In this document: positions 8,680 to 15,796 of the stretch, in pieces
Numbering within the stretch: position 1 is the stretch's first letter
Layout: every line of letters starts with the position of its first letter
Assembly: GCA_963579025.1 (NCBI GenBank)
Contig: CAUZFZ010000001.1
Span: 62,001 to 126,000, forward strand
Origin: CAUZFZ01 sp963579025
Lineage (GTDB): Bacteria; Planctomycetota; Planctomycetia; Planctomycetales; Planctomycetaceae
Length of the DNA stretch: 64,000 nt
Reading direction: 5' to 3'
Position numbers and translations under genes: made by a program
Notes under the pieces: model-generated
What the model was told of the DNA's origin: nothing
Database searches by the model: none
What the model saw: only the letters and a program-made list of their open reading frames with translations

Positions 8680-10893
8680 TTAAGTCTTGAAGAAGAACTC
8701 GAGCGCGTTGACACGTTTCGCCGCATCATGCGGGCATGCGTAAACACAGGATGGTTGTGCGCTGGGCAACGTGCCGCAAAGGTCGCACACCACAGCGATG
8801 TCGTTGACAGCTTTTACGTCACTGTCCCCGAGAATCGCCTGTTGAGACGCCGACAACTCCAGTTCGCCGGGCAGAGCACTCATTTGAATAGAGCCGTACG
8901 GACACTGATCGGCGCACATGGCGCAGCCGATACACCAGTCCCGGATTTGAATCTCGCCGGAATCCCCGCGGTTAATTGATCCGACCGGACAGCCGATCAT
9001 GCAGACAGGATCCAGGCAGGATCGACATGACAGCGGCACGAGGAACTTCTCGAACCGTGGCCCGTCCAGATACAGGCGCGTGCGGCCGTCGTCGTGTGAA
9101 GCGACACAGGCATCGACGCACTGGTTGCATCGGGTGCAGCGGTCGAGGTCGATCAGCATCAGCTTCTGACCCTGAATCAAGCCAAGCTGTTCGAATTCAG
9201 GTGACTGAGACCGCACGTTTATCTGCTCGGCTTCCTCGGTCATGGCCGACGCGGCCTGCTCCTTGTATTGCGCAACGATCTTGTTGAGTCGGCTCTTGAG
9301 TTTCTTCGACTTTTCCACCAGTCCGAGAAAGTCTTCCTTCGACATCTTGATCAGTTCGCAGCGGGACGGGACTGCACCGGTGCGCGAGTCCGGCAATCGC
9401 TGATTCGCGCCTCCGTCCGGGTGGTCGTAGGCAAAGACTGTTGCGCTCCGAGGCGAGTCTGTAATGACGCCCAGTTCCCCGAAGAAATCGCCGCGACCCA
9501 TGTAGCGAAGAATCCGACGAGACCCGGATGTCGCGGCGCGGCGCGGCATACCCAGCGGGAGCACCCATTCAAGTAGTGACCGATGAAATGTCCGGATTTC
9601 GATTTCCGCCCACTTCTTGGTGCCGAGCGGAAAGTCGCGGCAGTCCGTTGCGACCTGCGGACTATCGATACTCGCCACGACTTCCGTAGTGGTACGGCCC
9701 AGCTCAAGATGCAGGTCGCCCGTTCTGATGAGTGAATCGAACGCTGCGAGCAGAGCGGCCTGATCAGCTTCGCCAGGTGTGCCCTGCGCCGCTTCCTGGA
9801 CACTCGCCGGCATCTTTGCCCAGACCAGTGCGCCGACGGGATCCTCCGCAGCCTCTTTGAGCTCTTTCCAGACGTTCTTCCAGTTGTCCGGTTTGAATTC
9901 CACGGCCCGCAGCAGCGTCCAGGAATTGCGAACGACCTTCACCAGCCCACTGCGTACCACGTAGAACGAATCGGCTTCGTCACGTTCTTCGAACACGACA
10001 GTACCGGCTTCGTAGTTGACCAGTTGGATCCGCTCACGAATGGCGGCGAATTCGGCGTCCGGCAGGTCCTGAAACAGAGGCAACCGGCGAACCTGGCCGT
10101 CGAGCACGCGTTCCCGATAGACCTCATCCATCTTCTTCTGGTATTCGGGATCGTTGTGCAGCATGTCAAGCACGTTGCGCAGCATCTCGATCATGTAGCA
10201 GTCGCGCGTGGCCACGACAGTGGCGGATCGCGGAGCCCGATTCAGGCAACTCATCTCGCCAAACAACTCGGACTCGTGCAGCGGAGCCTGTCTGGTCTTC
10301 GAGTTGATGTCCGACGGTCCGTCAATCGAAATGAATTCCGGCCGATCCTTCTGACTGCTGACGCCCAGCATCATGCGTTTGAAGAAGCCGACTTTTTGTT
10401 TGACACCATCGTTGAGCAGGAGATACGCGGTGGAGACATGGCGTTCGACCGGTGGCGTGTCGTCGTCGTGGTATTGCTTGCGCTGCTTGCGCAACTCCAC
10501 GAGTTCGTCACTGATCTGCTCCTCGAGCACGCGCAGATCTTTGACACTGACCAACTCGAAGTGCTGGTGAAGGCCACGCGGATCGCGCCGCTCCTCTTTG
10601 GCCTCAAGCACTTCACGCAGTTTCAGCAGTTGCAGTTCGCGCAGTTGGATGACGTCTTCAGTCGAAAGGATTGAAAACGCAGTGGCTCCAGACTCTCCCT
10701 GCCGTACCAGGACTCGTCCGGCTTTGCACTTGCGCAGGACGGTGGTACCAGGAAATCGAGCAAAGGACGGCGTCTTCTTCAGAGCGGCAAACAGCGAGAG
10801 ATCCGCGAGTTCTTCCGCGGTCAGCAGTTCATCCCCGGGCTGCAACGGGTTTGTGACCTCGGCGAGTTCCGCCGGCAGCATAGCTTCAGCCAT
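8680..10893 (-). CDS. Double cyclic-nucleotide-binding domain / four-cluster ferredoxin fusion protein
   Basis: 737 aa, no signal peptide. It has two CNB (CRP-like) domains. The first has its phosphate-binding cassette FGEMSCLNRAPRSAT near residues 206-221. The second has FFGELGVITDSPRSAT near 465-481. Both keep the Glu and Arg used for cNMP binding, and both carry unusually long insertions between beta strands. The C-terminus (about 580-715) has four Cys quartets: CTRCNQCVDAC, CRSCLDPVCMIGC, CIGCAMCADQC and CDLC-x9-CVYAC. This is as in DmsB/HybA/NrfC-type ferredoxin subunits with four [4Fe-4S] clusters. The ATG at 10893 follows AGGGGACG at good spacing. It is the first gene of the operon, nine bases ahead of the cytochrome b gene. 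It probably delivers or accepts electrons at the cytoplasmic face under nucleotide control. Confidence 0.85.
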   Translation of the reverse strand: MAEAMLPAELAEVTNPLQPGDELLTAEELADLSLFAALKKTPSFARFPGTTVLRKCKAGRVLVRQGESGATAFSILSTEDVIQLRELQLLKLREVLEAKEERRDPRGLHQHFELVSVKDLRVLEEQISDELVELRKQRKQYHDDDTPPVERHVSTAYLLLNDGVKQKVGFFKRMMLGVSSQKDRPEFISIDGPSDINSKTRQAPLHESELFGEMSCLNRAPRSATVVATRDCYMIEMLRNVLDMLHNDPEYQKKMDEVYRERVLDGQVRRLPLFQDLPDAEFAAIRERIQLVNYEAGTVVFEERDEADSFYVVRSGLVKVVRNSWTLLRAVEFKPDNWKNVWKELKEAAEDPVGALVWAKMPASVQEAAQGTPGEADQAALLAAFDSLIRTGDLHLELGRTTTEVVASIDSPQVATDCRDFPLGTKKWAEIEIRTFHRSLLEWVLPLGMPRRAATSGSRRILRYMGRGDFFGELGVITDSPRSATVFAYDHPDGGANQRLPDSRTGAVPSRCELIKMSKEDFLGLVEKSKKLKSRLNKIVAQYKEQAASAMTEEAEQINVRSQSPEFEQLGLIQGQKLMLIDLDRCTRCNQCVDACVASHDDGRTRLYLDGPRFEKFLVPLSCRSCLDPVCMIGCPVGSINRGDSGEIQIRDWCIGCAMCADQCPYGSIQMSALPGELELSASQQAILGDSDVKAVNDIAVVCDLCGTLPSAQPSCVYACPHDAAKRVNALEFFFKT

Positions 10894-11353
10894 GAGACGT
10901 CCCCTGCTCTCCACTCACTGATGCAAATCGGCTGAGTAACCCGGTTGGGCTTTGAACAGACACAGAACAGTCCGTTCGAGACAGTCAAAACTCGTGAGCA
11001 ACGTACCGATTGCCTGACGCCGAGGCAAGGATTCCAGAGCTCATCCTTACATGATCAGGAAATCGCAGTTTCTACTCGCGAGGCGAGATTCTCACACAAG
11101 ATCGAAATCGTGGCGAGAGATCTTTCAGACGTTACCGGGTCACTGAATCGAAGTCATGTGACACTGGACGCCAAAACAGGGCGGGTGTGCCACCTGGCCA
11201 CAACCGTACGCAACTGATCCCAAGCAGGTCACGACGCATCATGCCGAGGCCAGTGGTTGCAGAAAAGACTCTCTGAACCATCGACCGCGTGGGGACGTCG
11301 TGGGGCGTGATCGAAAAGACGCCGGAGTCGCGCTTCCCCGTTCGGGAATAAGA
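10894..11353. other. Intergenic region upstream of the redox operon
   Basis: About 460 bp without a convincing gene on either strand. Open frames here are short and low quality. It must contain the promoter of the minus-strand redox operon. No clear palindromic regulator site or RNA gene could be recognised. Confidence 0.4.
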
Positions 11354-11382
11354 AACGGGCTGGTCAAGTTGACCAGCCCGTT
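11354..11382 (-). terminator. Strong hairpin terminator after the YTV protein gene
   Basis: AACGGGCTGGTCAA at 11354-11367 pairs with TTGACCAGCCCGTT at 11369-11382, a near-perfect stem just downstream of the stop codon of the minus-strand gene ending at 11410. On the minus strand the stem is followed by TCTTATTCC rather than a long T-run. Confidence 0.7.
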
Positions 11383-11409
11383 GAGTCAGTTTGCTGTCAC
11401 TGGCGAGAC

Positions 11410-12780
11410 TCAGCCTCCGCAGCCCGTGCAGGTCGGGACCGAGCACGATGAACAACTGGGCGGCGGGCAACACGTTTGGACGGGCACCTGACGGCACACG
11501 ACGCGCGGCTTGCAGATCGTCTGCGTGTACGGAACCTGACGCGGCACACTGCGACTCTGCGAGACAAACTTTGTCTCGCACACCTGACGGCAGACCGTGT
11601 ACGGAACCTTGCGGGTTCGTGTTTCTGAGACGTGGCTGCAGACCGTGTACGGGACCTTCTGGCAGACCGTGTGAGGTTCGCACGATTCGACCGTGTAGGG
11701 CACCTGACGACAGCGAGATTCGCAGCGCCACGCACATACGGTGTAAGGCACTCGACGCGTGCGGCACTGCTGCACGGTGGAGCAGACTGTGTACGGGACT
11801 TTCTTCGTTCGACTTTCCTTCACGACATGGCACGTCGTATACGGAACGCGGCGCGTCCGATTGACGGGCACCATCTTGCAGACGGTGTAGGGAATGCGGC
11901 AGGTCTTCACCTGACGTTCCATGCGCGTACACATGACGGTCTTCTTCTTCGTCTTCGGAACCCAGACCTGACGGCAGTTGACCGAACCCGGCTGGGAGAA
12001 TCGCTCGGTGCGCGTGCAGCCCGGACGATAGACCGACTGGCATTTGCCGCAGTCCCAGTCCCAGCGACCGGGAGACGTGACACATCGTCCGCAATTGCTG
12101 GGCGGGCACTGTTCCATGACCGTACGCCATTCGCCGCCGCAGACATCGACCTGCTTACATTCGACGACGGGCTTGCACACGGTGTAGCACTTCTCGCGGT
12201 AACGCGTCTCAGTGCAGGGACGATAAGCGGTGTAACACTCTTCGCGGTAACACGTCTTGTAGACGGGCTTGCAGACCTCGTTGCAGACCGTGCGGTAGCA
12301 GGTCTTGTAAACGGGCTTGCAGACCGTGTAGGTCTCGTTGCGATAGCAGGTCTTCGTGTACGGCACTTTGACCTGGTACCGCTCAGTGCGAAACGCGGTC
12401 TTCCGGACTGGCTTCATGACTGTGTGCGACACGTCCTTGTAGCAGACCTTGTAGACCGGCCGGCTGATGTTGTAGCACTGCTCGCGAAACTTCGTCTCGT
12501 AGACGTTGCGCGAGCACTGGACGGGCACCTGCTCGCAAACCTTGTCGTAGACGGTGCGGTACCGAGTGATCTGGCACTTGTCGTACACGACTTCCCGCAC
12601 TGTCTTGTAACAGGTGTTGCACGACGCCACGGCCGAGCAGAAGTCACCCGTGGACGAACACGCGGACGTCGGGCAGCAGGAATAGCTGTCGGCTCCGCAG
12701 TACGTCGCGTGAGCGGTCTGTTCGAATCCTGCTGCCAGAAACAGGCAGGTCAGGACGGCAGGTTTCAAAGCCTGTCTCAT
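11410..12780 (-). CDS. Cys-rich YTV-repeat protein, probable planctomycete cell-wall protein
   Basis: 456 aa with a Sec signal peptide (MRQALKPAVLTCLFLAAGFEQTAHA). The mature chain is a long series of short units of the type Y-x-V-C-[KR]-x-V-x-x-x-C-R/Y. V-P-Y-T-V-C occurs about ten times, together with Y-K-T-C-Y-R and K-P-V-Y-K variants. It is very rich in Cys, Arg, Tyr, Thr and Val. This matches the YTV domain proteins described from Rhodopirellula and other planctomycetes, thought to form a disulfide-stabilised proteinaceous wall layer. A Gly/Trp-containing non-repeat segment (around CVTSPGRWDWDCGKC) interrupts the array near the middle. The gene is monocistronic, with a strong terminator downstream and 366 bp of non-coding DNA upstream. 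No catalytic domain is seen. Confidence 0.85.
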   Translation of the reverse strand: MRQALKPAVLTCLFLAAGFEQTAHATYCGADSYSCCPTSACSSTGDFCSAVASCNTCYKTVREVVYDKCQITRYRTVYDKVCEQVPVQCSRNVYETKFREQCYNISRPVYKVCYKDVSHTVMKPVRKTAFRTERYQVKVPYTKTCYRNETYTVCKPVYKTCYRTVCNEVCKPVYKTCYREECYTAYRPCTETRYREKCYTVCKPVVECKQVDVCGGEWRTVMEQCPPSNCGRCVTSPGRWDWDCGKCQSVYRPGCTRTERFSQPGSVNCRQVWVPKTKKKTVMCTRMERQVKTCRIPYTVCKMVPVNRTRRVPYTTCHVVKESRTKKVPYTVCSTVQQCRTRRVPYTVCAWRCESRCRQVPYTVESCEPHTVCQKVPYTVCSHVSETRTRKVPYTVCRQVCETKFVSQSRSVPRQVPYTQTICKPRVVCRQVPVQTCCPPPSCSSCSVPTCTGCGG

Positions 12781-13146
12781 CGGAGTAGCTCCTCACGGTC
12801 CAGCACATGATGCTTGAAATGGTCGGGGTCGCTGGCTGCGAACCCATTACGACTGCTGTCCCTTTACTCGTCCTCAGACTTTGACAATCTTCAGCAAGTG
12901 TCACATTCGGGCACGTCTCCCGGAACGGTGGCGACAGCCTGCCGACGCACCCGCGAAAATCGTTACAGCAGGCCTCGAATCAGGGGCTCGTGCGCGTGAA
13001 GTCTTAACGGTTAGAACAGAGTTGCTGAGGATTCACGTTGGGGCGATTCCCAGTGTGGCGACTTTGAAGAAGGCGCCTGCTATCGTGGGCCGCATCGCCG
13101 TATCCACGCTGAAACGCGAGTGAACCCAGACAGCAAAGGATCAGAA
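12781..13146. other. Divergent intergenic region
   Basis: 366 bp between the divergent YTV gene (minus) and the isomerase-like gene (plus). Apart from the AAAGGA ribosome-binding site at 13135-13140, I see no gene, repeat or clear operator. Both promoters should lie here. Confidence 0.4.
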
Positions 13147-13986
13147 ATGAAGTTCGCCATCTGCCAGGAGTTGTACGAAGGCTGGGAATGGGAACGTCAG
13201 TGTGAGTTAAGCGCGAGCCTTGGCTACACAGGACTCGAAGTGGCACCGTTTGCTCTCGCCGAGCGGATTACAGACGTATCGATGGATCAGCGTGCGACGT
13301 TACGCAAACAGGCTGAAGACCACGGCATGGAGATCATCGGCCTGCACTGGCTGCTGGCAAAGACGGAAGGTCTGCATCTGACAACAGAGGACTCTGCTGT
13401 CCGCACGGCGACGAGTAACTACCTGATTGAGCTGGGCAATGCGTGTGCCGACATGGGCGGAACGCTGATGGTGTTCGGCTCGCCGTTCCAGCGCAATCGC
13501 GAAGATGGCATGTCGACCGAACAGGCGATGGCCAACGCGGCCGACGTCTTCGGCGCGTGTCTGCCGGCGTTTGCTGATCGTGGCGTCAGCATCTGCATGG
13601 AACCTCTGACGCCGAAGGAGACCGACTTCATCAACACGTGCGCTCAGGCGACCGAACTGATCGAGATGGTTGGTCAGCCAAACTTCACGTTGCATCAGGA
13701 CGTCAAAGCCATGCTGGGCGCCGAGTCCAGTTCGGTTCCGGAACTGATTCATGAATTCAAAGGCCGCGTCGGCCACTTCCATGTCAACGACACGAATCTG
13801 CTTGGACCGGGCATGGGCGAGACCGATTATGTGCCGATTGTTCAGGCGCTGACCGAATCCGGCTACGACGGATGGGTTTCGGTTGAAGTGTTTGATTACA
13901 GCCCAGGTGCTGAGTACATCGTGCGACAAAGCATGGACTACATGCAGCAGACGCTGCGTCAGGTCAGCAGCGCATCGAAGCCGTAA
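13147..13986 (+). CDS. Sugar phosphate isomerase/epimerase-family (TIM-barrel, AP-endonuclease-2-like) protein
   Basis: 279 aa, cytosolic. The sequence follows the xylose-isomerase-like TIM-barrel family: MKFAICQELYEGW at the N-terminus, GYTGLEVAP in strand 2, IIGLHWLL in strand 3, SICMEPL with the metal-ligand Glu, LHQDVKAM, then GHFHVNDTN and the late WVSVEVFDY with the final Glu. The conserved Glu/Asp/His/Glu metal set of the family therefore seems intact. The ATG at 13147 is chosen because AAAGGA precedes it by six bases; an upstream GTG would lack this. The exact substrate cannot be deduced (hydroxypyruvate isomerase, tagatose/erythrulose epimerase and inosose isomerase are alternatives). 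No operon partner is present. Confidence 0.8.
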   Translation: MKFAICQELYEGWEWERQCELSASLGYTGLEVAPFALAERITDVSMDQRATLRKQAEDHGMEIIGLHWLLAKTEGLHLTTEDSAVRTATSNYLIELGNACADMGGTLMVFGSPFQRNREDGMSTEQAMANAADVFGACLPAFADRGVSICMEPLTPKETDFINTCAQATELIEMVGQPNFTLHQDVKAMLGAESSSVPELIHEFKGRVGHFHVNDTNLLGPGMGETDYVPIVQALTESGYDGWVSVEVFDYSPGAEYIVRQSMDYMQQTLRQVSSASKP

Positions 13987-14458
13987 GAGTGACATCTTCG
14001 CGGTGCATCATTCGATCGCGCGCTCAATCTGTTGAATGTCGTTGCGGCTCACCTGGAGCGCGCGGACGCGTCATCATCATGGCGTGATCATCGACACGAG
14101 CCGCGACGCATCGCATACGACCAGGGTCGCCATCAACCGGTATGCAACGCGGTCATGCGCAGCATGATTGCGTCGCGCTTGAAGGCATCAGCCAACAGCG
14201 CCGGGAACATGTCATGCCAAAGACGATTGATTCGCGCCGAAACTCAAAAGATAAGGCTTGCCAAACTCAGATGAATCGATAACTATGACTCGCGATCGAG
14301 TGTAAGCCATTGATGAGTAAAGCCTTCGGTGTCTTACATGCGGCTAGTCACGGTTGACCGGCCGGCTTGGAGTTCGATCGGGGTTAGCTGACTGTCGTCC
14401 ATAGCCCGGTTATCAGCGGCATCAGTTACTCTGAGTTACTCGTTTAGGAGGAGCGAAG
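13987..14458. other. Long leader region of the histone-like gene
   Basis: About 470 bp without a credible gene. It must carry the promoter and possibly a long 5' leader of the Lys-rich gene. A TTGACC at about 14354 could be a -35 box but no convincing -10 follows. The AGGAGG at 14446-14451 is a strong ribosome-binding site. Confidence 0.4.
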
Positions 14459-14665
14459 GTGGCCAAGAAGAAGGCAGCCAAGAAGAAGGCCGTGAAGAAG
14501 AAGGCCGCGAAGAAGAAGGCAGCCCCCAAGAAGAAGAAGGCAGCCGCCAAGAAGAAGAAGGCAGCCCCCAAGAAGAAGAAGGCAACCGCCAAGAAGAAGA
14601 AGGCAGCCCCCAAAAAGAAGAAGGCAGCCGCCAAGAAGAAGAAGAAGGCCGCCAAGAAGAAGTGA
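14459..14665 (+). CDS. Lys/Ala-rich histone H1-like nucleoid protein
   Basis: 68 aa built almost only from Lys, Ala and Pro, arranged as repeated AAPKKKK / AAAKKKK units like the tails of eukaryotic H1 and chlamydial Hc1/Hc2. It is expected to bind and compact DNA without sequence specificity. It starts at a GTG seven bases after a perfect AGGAGG. The DNA is a near-tandem GCC/AAG codon repeat, which produces long open frames on the opposite strand that are only shadows. Several short hairpins and a strong terminator follow at once, so it is monocistronic and probably highly expressed. Repeat number could vary between strains by slippage. Confidence 0.85.
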   Translation: MAKKKAAKKKAVKKKAAKKKAAPKKKKAAAKKKKAAPKKKKATAKKKKAAPKKKKAAAKKKKKAAKKK

Positions 14666-14720
14666 TCTTTGAGATCACTTCGGGTGTCTTGAAGACAACC
14701 ACTCGAAACTTGATTTCGAG
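14660..14720 (+). other. Tandem hairpins in the 3' untranslated region of the histone-like gene
   Basis: Stem 1 is AAGTGATCT/AGATCACTT (14660-14680, overlapping the stop codon). A shorter TGTCTT/AAGACA inverted repeat follows near 14685-14697. Stem 3 is CTCGAAA/TTTCGAG (14702-14720). The terminator hairpin at 14737 comes next. Confidence 0.55.
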
Positions 14721-14736
14721 ACGAGCAACAACGAGG

Positions 14737-14765
14737 AAAGGCGGCCGAATTCGGCCGCCTTTTCT
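14737..14765 (+). terminator. Rho-independent terminator
   Basis: A perfect palindrome built on AGGCGGCCGAATTCGGCCGC, bounded by an A-run and a T-run (14737-14762), then TTCTATTT. It can act in both directions and lies between the plus-strand Lys-rich gene and the end of the minus-strand GGDEF gene. Confidence 0.85.
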
Positions 14766-14852
14766 ATTTGGTACGCTTCAAAGGTGTGCGCGCCAGATAG
14801 TTGGACACACTATGCGATCATCGCCGTGAATGACCGGGAGCGGCACTGCTTT

Positions 14853-15758
14853 TCACGAGCACTTCGCAGTGCACACTCGATTGCGCCCGGCCTGCTTCGC
14901 TTCATACATGGCGCCGTCGGCACTGCTCACGAGCCATTCCGCGGAGAAGTCACACGGGTTCATGCACAACGTGTTGCATGATACGCCAACACTCGCTGTC
15001 ACAGGCACGGGCTGTCCTGCGTTTCGCATCTGCAGCGCTTCGATGTTCGCACGGATGCGTTCTGCCAGGATCATCGCCCCCGCCTGGTCCGTCTCACGCA
15101 GAATGATGGCGAACTCCTCACCGCCGTAACGACATGGCCAATCGGACGTGCGCGCGTTGGCATGTAAAACTTCACCCAGCGCCTGCAGTACCTGATCACC
15201 GAACGGATGCCCGTGGGCATCATTGAGTGACTTGAAGCGGTCGGCGTCCAGGATGATCAACGCCAGCGGCCGGTCGTATCGTTGTGTGGCCGAAACCTCT
15301 TCATGCAGGCGTTGATCAAAGTGGGCTCGGTTCCAAAGTCCCGTCAGGCCGTCAATCATGGCGCGCTGCGCCAGCATGTCCTGAAATCTTTTTGTCCGCA
15401 GAGCCGCACGCACGCGGGCATTCAGTTCTGCCGAGTCGAACGGCTTCTGAATATAGTCGACAGCTCCCACGTCGAAGCCACGTACTTTCTGCTCAACGTC
15501 GCTGGCTGCGGTGATGAAGATCACCGGAATGTTTTGCGTATCTGACTCGGACTTCAGACGCTGACAAATGTCGAAGCCACTGCTGTCCGGCATCACAACG
15601 TCAAGCAGAATCAAGTCCGGTTGAGACGAACATGCCTGCATGAATCCATCATCACCGCTCATGGCATGTGTCAGTTCGATGTCTAGATTCTTCAGGCGCA
15701 CTTTCAGCAGTTGATGAATCTCAGGTGAATCATCGATTGCGAGAATCTTCTGTGTCAT
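14853..15758 (-). CDS. Response regulator with GGDEF diguanylate cyclase output
   Basis: 301 aa, cytosolic. The N-terminal receiver domain (about 3-118) has the acidic pocket (AIDDSP), the phospho-acceptor Asp (LILLDVVMPDSSG), the conserved Thr/Ser (FITAAS) and the Lys (IQKPF). The C-terminal GGDEF domain has the signature YGGEEF near residue 211, so it should be catalytically active in making c-di-GMP from two GTP. An RTSD sequence five residues before GGEEF is a canonical RxxD inhibitory I-site. The ATG at 15758 is preferred over a longer start because AAGGA lies about eight bases upstream. It is 38 bp downstream of the hybrid histidine kinase on the same strand, which is its likely phospho-donor (PleD/WspR-like logic). 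Confidence 0.92.
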   Translation of the reverse strand: MTQKILAIDDSPEIHQLLKVRLKNLDIELTHAMSGDDGFMQACSSQPDLILLDVVMPDSSGFDICQRLKSESDTQNIPVIFITAASDVEQKVRGFDVGAVDYIQKPFDSAELNARVRAALRTKRFQDMLAQRAMIDGLTGLWNRAHFDQRLHEEVSATQRYDRPLALIILDADRFKSLNDAHGHPFGDQVLQALGEVLHANARTSDWPCRYGGEEFAIILRETDQAGAMILAERIRANIEALQMRNAGQPVPVTASVGVSCNTLCMNPCDFSAEWLVSSADGAMYEAKQAGRNRVCTAKCS

Positions 15759-15796
15759 CGCCGGATTCCTTCTTGGCACGCCGCGAAAAAAACATC

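Noticed and set aside
11132..12810. Long frames on both strands across the YTV gene
   Set aside because: They mirror the repeated Cys codons of the real minus-strand gene; none has a signal peptide with a proper start.
14032..14274. 80-codon frame upstream of the histone-like gene
   Set aside because: No ribosome-binding site and residue use typical of random frames.
14422..14702. Phe/Ala-rich and Ser/Trp-rich frames opposite the histone-like gene
   Set aside because: They are the antisense of a GCC/AAG codon repeat and look membrane-like only because of that.
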